NCBI GenBank assembly: GCA_963770995.1
Contig: CAVYRS010000001.1
Span: 2,046,001 to 2,110,000 of the forward strand
Origin: CAVSWN01 sp963770995
Lineage (GTDB): Bacteria > Acidobacteriota > Vicinamibacteria > Vicinamibacterales > CAVVIG01
Reading direction: 5' to 3'
Length of the DNA stretch: 64,000 bases
Under the pieces are notes generated by a model that saw only the letters and a list, made by a program, of their open reading frames with translations, was not told the origin of the DNA and made no database searches. Shown in pieces: positions 59,335 to 64,000 of this stretch (positions are counted from its first letter, which is position 1; every line of letters starts with the position of its first letter). Position numbers and translations under genes: made by a program.

Positions 59335-59616
59335 GTCTGCCTTCGCCGTTCTGCGCGAATTTTTTCAGGCTCGGGGGACGTTTACCGACGACGGGCTCGC
59401 GCTCGCCGAATCATTGTTCGTGCCGCGCACGCTTCAAAGCGGCGAGTTCCTGCAGCGCGCGGGCGACGTATCGCAATTCGTCGCGTTTATTGCAAAGGCC
59501 TCCTGCGCAGCTACTCCATCGATGATAAGGGCAACGAGCACATCGTTCAATTCGCGGCCGAGACGTATTGGCTGGGAGACTCGGCGAGCCTGAAGAAATG
59601 CCGCCGGCGGCGGTAG
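59333..59616 (+). pseudogene. Crp/Fnr-type cyclic-nucleotide-binding remnant
   Basis: Begins SAFAVLREFFQARGTFTDDGLALAESLFVPRTLQSGEFLQRAGDVSQFVAFIAK, the first half of a cNMP-binding jelly roll; then the match continues in the next frame as GLLRSYSIDDKGNEHIVQFAAETYWLGDSASL and stops at 59616. The rest of the domain and the Crp helix-turn-helix are missing. It is both frameshifted and truncated, so non-functional. The ATG overlaps the start codon of the divergent sialidase-fold gene (CATG at 59332-59335). Confidence 0.7.
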
Positions 59617-59641
59617 CATCCTCCGGGCTCGTGGGTGTTTC

Positions 59642-60451
59642 ATGGAAAGCGGCATGACACAGACGGCTGGAACCGGCTTGACGGGTTTCGCCCTGGCGCT
59701 CGTCCTCGTGTGCCCCGCCGCGGCCGTCGCGCAGACGCAGGCATCGGCATGGCGGGTTTCGGCAGGATATGAGTCGTTCGCCTTCCGCGATCTCGCCAGA
59801 TCCAAGCCGCCAGTCGACGGATCGGCCGTGGTGTGGCGCGGGCAGGGACCGGCCCTGACGGTCGACTACGGCTGGCGACGGCAGTTTCGTCTCCATCGGT
59901 TCGAAGTGACCACGACGTCGAACCGCGGCTTCGTGTACGACACCGGCGTATCCGTGACGGCTCGCCCGTCCCGCGACAGCGCGTCGTTTCTGTTCACGCA
60001 GTACGACTACCGCTGGTATCTCCGCAAAGCCGTGGGTCTTGCTGGACTGCACGGCGGGGTCGGCGTCCGGGGCATCGGCGGACGTCGGACGCTCAGGCAT
60101 AACTTCGGCGGCGGCATCGAGCTGTCGGACACCATCGTCACAGGCACAGGGGCGTTCGTCGCGGTCTTGCGATTCACACGCTTCGAGCGGTTCGAGCTGG
60201 AAGCCGAGTGGACCAACGGCTCGACGCTGGCGCACGGCAACCAGCACCACGTCGCCGACGTCACGGTGGATACCCCGAGCTGGGGCGGCGGCTGGCTCAC
60301 CGAAATCGCCGTGCGCGGCGACGTGCGGTTGCGGCCGCGGTTGGCCGCGGTCTTCTGGGCCGGTCGCGACGGCGAAGGTCTGCTGTTCAATCACCGCTCG
60401 CATACGGCGACGCGCGCGCGGTTCGTCGTCGGTGTTACTTATGCGCGGTAA
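59642..60451 (+). CDS. Probable outer-membrane beta-barrel protein of unknown function
   Basis: 269 residues (ATG 59642; ATG 59654 with GGAA upstream is an alternative). Signal peptide GTGLTGFALALVLVCPAAAVAQ, then alternating polar/hydrophobic strands with many tyrosines, arginines and aromatic ends (ALTVDYGWRRQFRLHRFEVTTTSNRGF, SFLFTQYDYRWYLRKAVGLAGLHGGVGV, RFTRFERFELEAEWTNGS), finishing RARFVVGVTYAR, which looks like a closing barrel strand. No family was recognised. The end overlaps the start of the metallopeptidase lipoprotein gene by 11 bases, so they are coupled. Confidence 0.65.
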   Translation: MESGMTQTAGTGLTGFALALVLVCPAAAVAQTQASAWRVSAGYESFAFRDLARSKPPVDGSAVVWRGQGPALTVDYGWRRQFRLHRFEVTTTSNRGFVYDTGVSVTARPSRDSASFLFTQYDYRWYLRKAVGLAGLHGGVGVRGIGGRRTLRHNFGGGIELSDTIVTGTGAFVAVLRFTRFERFELEAEWTNGSTLAHGNQHHVADVTVDTPSWGGGWLTEIAVRGDVRLRPRLAAVFWAGRDGEGLLFNHRSHTATRARFVVGVTYAR

Positions 60452-61214
60452 ACGGCGGATCGGCCTGGCAGTTTTCGCACTCCTCGCGTTGTCCGGCTGC
60501 CATACCGCGTTCGGCCCGGATCCGCTGAATCACACCTGGCGCGCGCACGAAGGGCCGCGGGTCACGTTCTTCGTCCGTCCGGGATCATTCGCCGAACAGA
60601 ACGTGGCTCGGTTGACAGAAGTTCTCGAGGATCAATTCACAGCGACAGTGACGGCGCTGCATCTGACGTACGCCGGCCATCTGCACGCCTACGCCTACAA
60701 GTCGCCGGCCGAAGCCAATTTTGAGTCCAATTACTCCGGCCGCGCCTATCCCGACACCGAATCGTTCCGGTTTGTTGCTGTTCCACCGGTGGGCGACAAC
60801 CTGTTCGGCCTCATGTCGCATGAGGCCAACCACGTCCTCATCATCAACGGGCTGGGACGCGCCGGGACGTACTTCATGACCGAAGGGCTTGCGACGGCCG
60901 TCCTGTCCGAGACCTTTCATCGCGCCGGCCGGCATTTTTCCTTTCCGTGGACACGCAACAACCGCTCGCTGGTACCGCCACTGGCGCGGCTGGTTGACGA
61001 CAACGAGTGGAACCGCACGCCATCGGAGATCGCGTACCGGACGAGCGCGTCGTTCCTGATGTTTCTGCTCGATACCTACGGCGCGGATCCGCTGCGCCAG
61101 ATCTACGGCGCGTCGTCCAGGGAGTTCACCGAGCGCGTGCGCACCGCCTACGGGAAGACACTCGAGTCGCTCGAAGCCGAGTGGCTGCGTTTCACCGACA
61201 CCTGGATCGGCTGA
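60441..61214 (+). CDS. Lipoprotein gluzincin-type metallopeptidase (peptidase MA-like)
   Basis: 257 residues from the ATG at 60441. Lipoprotein signal with LSGC lipobox (cysteine near residue 19). The zinc site is HEANH in LFGLMSHEANHVLIING, and a downstream glutamate in FMTEGLATAV is the third ligand, as in gluzincins of the peptidase MA/M1-like group. The C-terminal half (YRTSASFLMFLLDTYGADPLRQIYG..YGKTLESLEAEWLRFTDTW) is the usual helical end of this family. It would act on the outer or inner membrane surface. Coupled to the barrel-like gene upstream. Confidence 0.82.
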   Translation: MRGKRRIGLAVFALLALSGCHTAFGPDPLNHTWRAHEGPRVTFFVRPGSFAEQNVARLTEVLEDQFTATVTALHLTYAGHLHAYAYKSPAEANFESNYSGRAYPDTESFRFVAVPPVGDNLFGLMSHEANHVLIINGLGRAGTYFMTEGLATAVLSETFHRAGRHFSFPWTRNNRSLVPPLARLVDDNEWNRTPSEIAYRTSASFLMFLLDTYGADPLRQIYGASSREFTERVRTAYGKTLESLEAEWLRFTDTWIG

Positions 61215-61240
61215 AGTCACGGCGAAAATGAGAACGCAGC

Positions 61241-61508
61241 TCACTTCGATGCCGGCCTGCCCTGAGCAGCGTCGAGGGGCTGGGCCGGGCACAAGTAGAC
61301 TCCCCGCAGGATCCGTTCTCCCCCAGGGGTCATGCACGGCATGCGCAGTACCTCGACCGCTTCCTGCTTGTGCTCGTCGACAATCCGATCGTATTCACGA
61401 ATGCGATCGAAACCGGTCGAGCGCATGATGATGCGCTCGTTCGTCAGGAACGAAATGTAGTACGCGTTCCAATAGTCCGTGATGCCGTAGCGAACACCGC
61501 GGTGGTCA
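61241..61508 (-). pseudogene. C-terminal remnant, probably of a membrane glycosyltransferase
   Basis: An open frame without a start: HRGVRYGITDYWNAYYISFLTNERIIMRSTGFDRIREYDRIVDEHKQEAV, about 88 residues. This RGVRYGI-DYWxAYYxxFL block resembles the periplasmic C-terminal end of GT-C-type membrane proteins in acidobacteria. Nothing of the membrane domain is left upstream, where the caspase gene ends. Its last codons (PLDAAQGRPASK) come from a palindromic repeat. A remnant. Confidence 0.5.
61256..61280. repeat. Palindromic repeat word (CCTGCCCTGAGCAGCGTCGAGGGG type)
   Basis: GCCTGCCCTGAGCAGCGTCGAGGGG, a member of the CCCTGAGCG-N-AGTCGAAGGG family at 19400 and 43867; it encodes the end of the remnant on the minus strand. 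Confidence 0.55.
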
Positions 61509-61548
61509 GCGTGTCTCGGCGCGGCACGCGCCTATGAGACGGGTTGTC

Positions 61549-63201
61549 TCAATCGCCCTTCCCGAACAGCCAGCCGAAACTGACCGTGACATGCGGGCCG
61601 CTGAAGCTGTCGCGCAAGCCGATCGGCTGCGAGAAACCCAGCATTCCGTGGTAGCCGGCTTCGAGGCCAATCGAGAAGGAGCGCGCCAGGTGCATATCAA
61701 CCCCGCCGCCGAGTTGTGCGCCGAACGTCGTCCGCACGGTGTCGGTGGAGGAGATCGTGCCCGGTGCGACGAAGCTGCCCTCGGCGAGCCCGAAGATCGG
61801 GCCGGCGGCCGCCGACACGTAGGGCTTGACGGCCTGCGCGTGAGTCCCCTTGAACGGGTTCCATCGTGCGCCGATCAGCATCTCCGCGGCGGCGACCGAG
61901 CCGGCGGCCACAGTGGTCCTGCTGACGATCGCGCCTTCCTGCACGGCCACGCCCGCCATCGAGAACGACATCGCCAGATCCTCGCGAACCCAGCGCGTGA
62001 AGCCAAGTCCGCCCAGCACGTCGGCGGTCGTCCCGGCCGTCACGAATCCCGGCTCGCGCCCGGCTCGCCACATACCGGTCACGATCTCGAAGCGATTGCG
62101 CCCCGACACGGCGTAACGAGGCTGCGACAGCGCGGGACCGCGCCGCTGCGTCGGATCCGGAGCGGCGGCTTGTCCGAATTGCCTCGGATCGAGCACCACT
62201 CGCGCGCCGTCGACGACTTCGGTCCGCGCGACCATCGATCCTTTGTCGCGCTCGAGGCGCACGTCGTACATCCCCGCTTCGACGGCGAGCTCCACCGCTC
62301 GTCCGCGCGGTTTGTAGAGTTCGACAACGAGATCCTGGCTCGCGGTCCGCACGAAAAACCGCCCTTCCAGGCTCTCCCCAATGACCAGCGTCGCCGTCGT
62401 CTGACGCACGTCGGTCATGACGACGTCGCCGGTGCCGGACATGCTGATGTCGTACGAGGGATGCTGCGCGCCGCCCTTGGTATCGACCGTTCGCCCGAGT
62501 GTTTCGTTGAACGCGAACTGGTAGGCCTCGTTGAGCGTCACCTTGCCGTCGCCGGACAGATCGGCGGCGCCGCGCAAACCCGAGACGAGGTAATGGGTGA
62601 AGTAGGACGCGCGGATGCGATCGGATTCCTGCGCCGCTTCGCTTTCCGAGCTCGACGTGAGAAATGCATGCCCACGCATGTCGGACGACTCGTCGACGAG
62701 GAACGGCGGCCGCTGCCGGCCGCTCTTCATGCGCGTGAACGCGCCCGACGAGCAGGCGTCGAGAACGGCGATCCGCACGTCGGCGGGAATCTGATCGAGC
62801 CGGTCGCGCAGGTTCCGGTAGCCGTAGCGATCGTCGCCGAGCAGCAGGCCGGATTCGTCGGCGTGGCCGGAGTAGTACACGATCATCTCCGTGCGCCGGC
62901 CGGCGCGCCGTCCATCGGTCACGCGCCTCGAAAGCGCGTCGAGCGCATCGGTCACGTTTCGCAGCGTCGGCTGCCTGAGAATCGTCTGGTTGGCGGGCGC
63001 GACGCCGCCGATGTCGACGAGGACGCGCGCGAAGCGCTCGGCGTCCGAGATCGCGTATTTGAGCTGCGGGCGATCGCGTCCGCCCGTATTCGCCCCGACG
63101 ATGAGCGCATGGCGCTCCAGCGGCTCGGCGCTCCACGCCATGCCCGGCACGAACCAGGCGATCGCGAAGCCCATCATCACGACAGCGTTCCGTCTCATCA
63201 T
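61549..63201 (-). CDS. Exported caspase-family protein with EF-hand and C-terminal barrel
   Basis: 550 residues. Signal peptide (VVMMGFAIAWFVPGMAWSAEP). A C14 caspase domain: RHALIVGANTGG, YAISDAERFARVL, the catalytic histidine H113 in MIVYYSGHADE and cysteine C150 in IAVLDACSSGAF. It is followed by an EF-hand loop (D214-E225: DLSGDGKVTLNE) leading to YQFAFNETL. After a beta-sandwich region (about 265-345) the last 180 residues alternate as barrel strands and end GPHVTVSFGWLFGKGD, like an outer-membrane beta-barrel. The ATG overlaps the stop of the ActD-like gene (ATGA). Substrate and trigger unknown; calcium control is possible. Confidence 0.85.
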   Translation of the reverse strand: MMRRNAVVMMGFAIAWFVPGMAWSAEPLERHALIVGANTGGRDRPQLKYAISDAERFARVLVDIGGVAPANQTILRQPTLRNVTDALDALSRRVTDGRRAGRRTEMIVYYSGHADESGLLLGDDRYGYRNLRDRLDQIPADVRIAVLDACSSGAFTRMKSGRQRPPFLVDESSDMRGHAFLTSSSESEAAQESDRIRASYFTHYLVSGLRGAADLSGDGKVTLNEAYQFAFNETLGRTVDTKGGAQHPSYDISMSGTGDVVMTDVRQTTATLVIGESLEGRFFVRTASQDLVVELYKPRGRAVELAVEAGMYDVRLERDKGSMVARTEVVDGARVVLDPRQFGQAAAPDPTQRRGPALSQPRYAVSGRNRFEIVTGMWRAGREPGFVTAGTTADVLGGLGFTRWVREDLAMSFSMAGVAVQEGAIVSRTTVAAGSVAAAEMLIGARWNPFKGTHAQAVKPYVSAAAGPIFGLAEGSFVAPGTISSTDTVRTTFGAQLGGGVDMHLARSFSIGLEAGYHGMLGFSQPIGLRDSFSGPHVTVSFGWLFGKGD

Positions 63202-63974
63202 CGGCTCTCTTTCTGAAGCGTGAAGCCGGCCTGGTCGAAGCCGCGCGGCAGCGCGAGGCCGGGCACCGGTGCCTGCGCCCGTCTCTTCGCCACATCGCGT
63301 GCGGCATCCAGGACCGGGCCGGTGTCGAAAGGCTGCTCACCGGCCACGAAGTAAAACCGTTCCCAGCGCGGCGCGTTGTCGAGCTCGTACGCCTGATCGA
63401 GGAGGGTCGTCGCCTCGCTCGTCAACGCGACGGCGCGTTCACCGGCCGGCGGGAGATGCATGGTGACGGCCCCGTTGCCGTCGACGGACACGATCACGCC
63501 GAAGCGCCGCCCCGCGGCACGATAGCCGACGCGAATCAGATCGCCGGTGTGCGCGACGGCCCCGTCGGCCAACTGCTCGCTGCCTTCCGCGGTGCGGCGA
63601 TACACCGCCAGCGCCGGCATGCCGCCCGCCGCGGCGCCTTTGATGCGATCCTCGGCCGTCGTTTCGGGCGGCGGCGCGATCGGCGCACTTGCCCGCCACA
63701 CCACGACGGCGAGCACCGCGGTTACCGCGACGGCCGCCGGAATCGGCCATGCCATCGAACGCCGGCGCCCGTGCGTGCCACCCGCACCCAGCCGCGACTG
63801 CAGCCGCGCGAGCGGATCGCGAAGCGCCGCGTCCGACTCGTCGAGCGCCTCGAGGCGCCCACGAAGCTGCGCGTCGGCGGCGAGTCGACTGGCGATCGGA
63901 GCCGCATCGGCCGGCGGCAGCTCGTTCAGCCGATAACGCTCGAGCACGATGTCGGGAATTCGGTCTGCAGTCAT
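63198..63974 (-). CDS. ActD-like membrane protein (anti-sigma-like N-terminus)
   Basis: 258 residues. The N-terminus (IPDIVLERYRLNELPPADAAPIASRLAADAQLRGRLEAL) is a helical segment like anti-sigma or ActD proteins; one membrane helix follows at about 73-92; the periplasmic part (LAVYRRTAEGSEQLADGAVAHTGDLIRVGYRAAGRRFGVIVSVDGNGAVTMHLPPAGE..RWERFYFVAGEQPFD) matches the DUF4384/ActD-like domain. Such genes often precede caspase-family genes and follow an ECF sigma factor gene, which would lie outside this window. It overlaps the caspase gene by four bases, so the two are made together. Confidence 0.78.
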   Translation of the reverse strand: MTADRIPDIVLERYRLNELPPADAAPIASRLAADAQLRGRLEALDESDAALRDPLARLQSRLGAGGTHGRRRSMAWPIPAAVAVTAVLAVVVWRASAPIAPPPETTAEDRIKGAAAGGMPALAVYRRTAEGSEQLADGAVAHTGDLIRVGYRAAGRRFGVIVSVDGNGAVTMHLPPAGERAVALTSEATTLLDQAYELDNAPRWERFYFVAGEQPFDTGPVLDAARDVAKRRAQAPVPGLALPRGFDQAGFTLQKESR

Positions 63975-64000
63975 CGCTTCATATCCTGCCGAAGCTTGTT

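Noticed and set aside
61534..63216. Long plus-strand frame opposite the caspase gene
   Set aside because: The caspase frame has catalytic motifs and a signal peptide; the opposite frame is an antisense shadow.
1..64000. tRNA, rRNA, prophage or secondary-metabolite cluster
   Set aside because: No tRNA clover-leaf end, rRNA segment, phage structural genes or NRPS/PKS domains were seen. The only mobile gene is the group II intron maturase.

Overview
This window is GC-rich and gene-dense and looks chromosomal. It carries translation, cofactor, replication and cell-wall genes (smpB, pdxA, holB, a class A penicillin-binding protein) among accessory genes. The mix suggests a soil-type Acidobacteriota, perhaps Vicinamibacteria: an ADOP-type duplicated MacB-like permease, PQQ and cytochrome c exported enzymes, CHRD and YceI proteins, an ActD-like/caspase pair, and many dispersed palindromic repeats. 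The taxonomic call is inference from gene content; no rRNA or tRNA was seen.

Layout. 0-2 kb: the end of a HEAT-like protein and a secreted protein closed by a good terminator. 2-24.5 kb: a surface-glycan region with a polysaccharide pyruvyl transferase, GT4 glycosyltransferase, ChbG-type deacetylase and methyltransferase in a tightly packed minus-strand run, then two GT2 enzymes, a Wzm/Wzt-like ABC exporter, three GT39-type membrane glycosyltransferases and two further polytopic proteins. 25-34 kb: conserved genes on the minus strand (rfbD, a dicarboxylate/glutamate symporter, a DegT aminotransferase, smpB, pdxA, a RicT/PSP1 protein, holB, PBP1A), nearly all broken by single-base frameshifts, mostly insertions, which I read as uncorrected sequencing error. 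34-39 kb: an exported redox operon (Tat alpha-hydroxy-acid dehydrogenase, YceI, CHRD, cytochrome-PQQ enzyme). 39-50 kb: hydrolase, truncated nucleotidyltransferase, radical SAM, YjbQ, a split winged-helix/membrane regulator, a cytochrome-copper monooxygenase-like protein, a desaturase-Rossmann fusion and an LTA-synthase-like sulfatase. 50-58 kb: subtilase with FN3 domains, group II intron, ankyrin-like protein and ADOP permease (again frame-broken). 58-64 kb: sialidase-fold protein, Crp remnant, outer-membrane-like protein, lipoprotein metallopeptidase, a gene remnant, then a caspase-EF-hand-barrel protein behind an ActD-like gene.

The most striking thing is not a single gene. Several families of short palindromic repeats are spread through the window. 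Three copies sit in frame inside coding sequences, each in a loop between membrane helices. Two different families occupy the equivalent loop of two tandem GT39 paralogs. Others form the stop codons or C-terminal tails of genes, and one pairs with a hairpin whose loop has been invaded by the group II intron.
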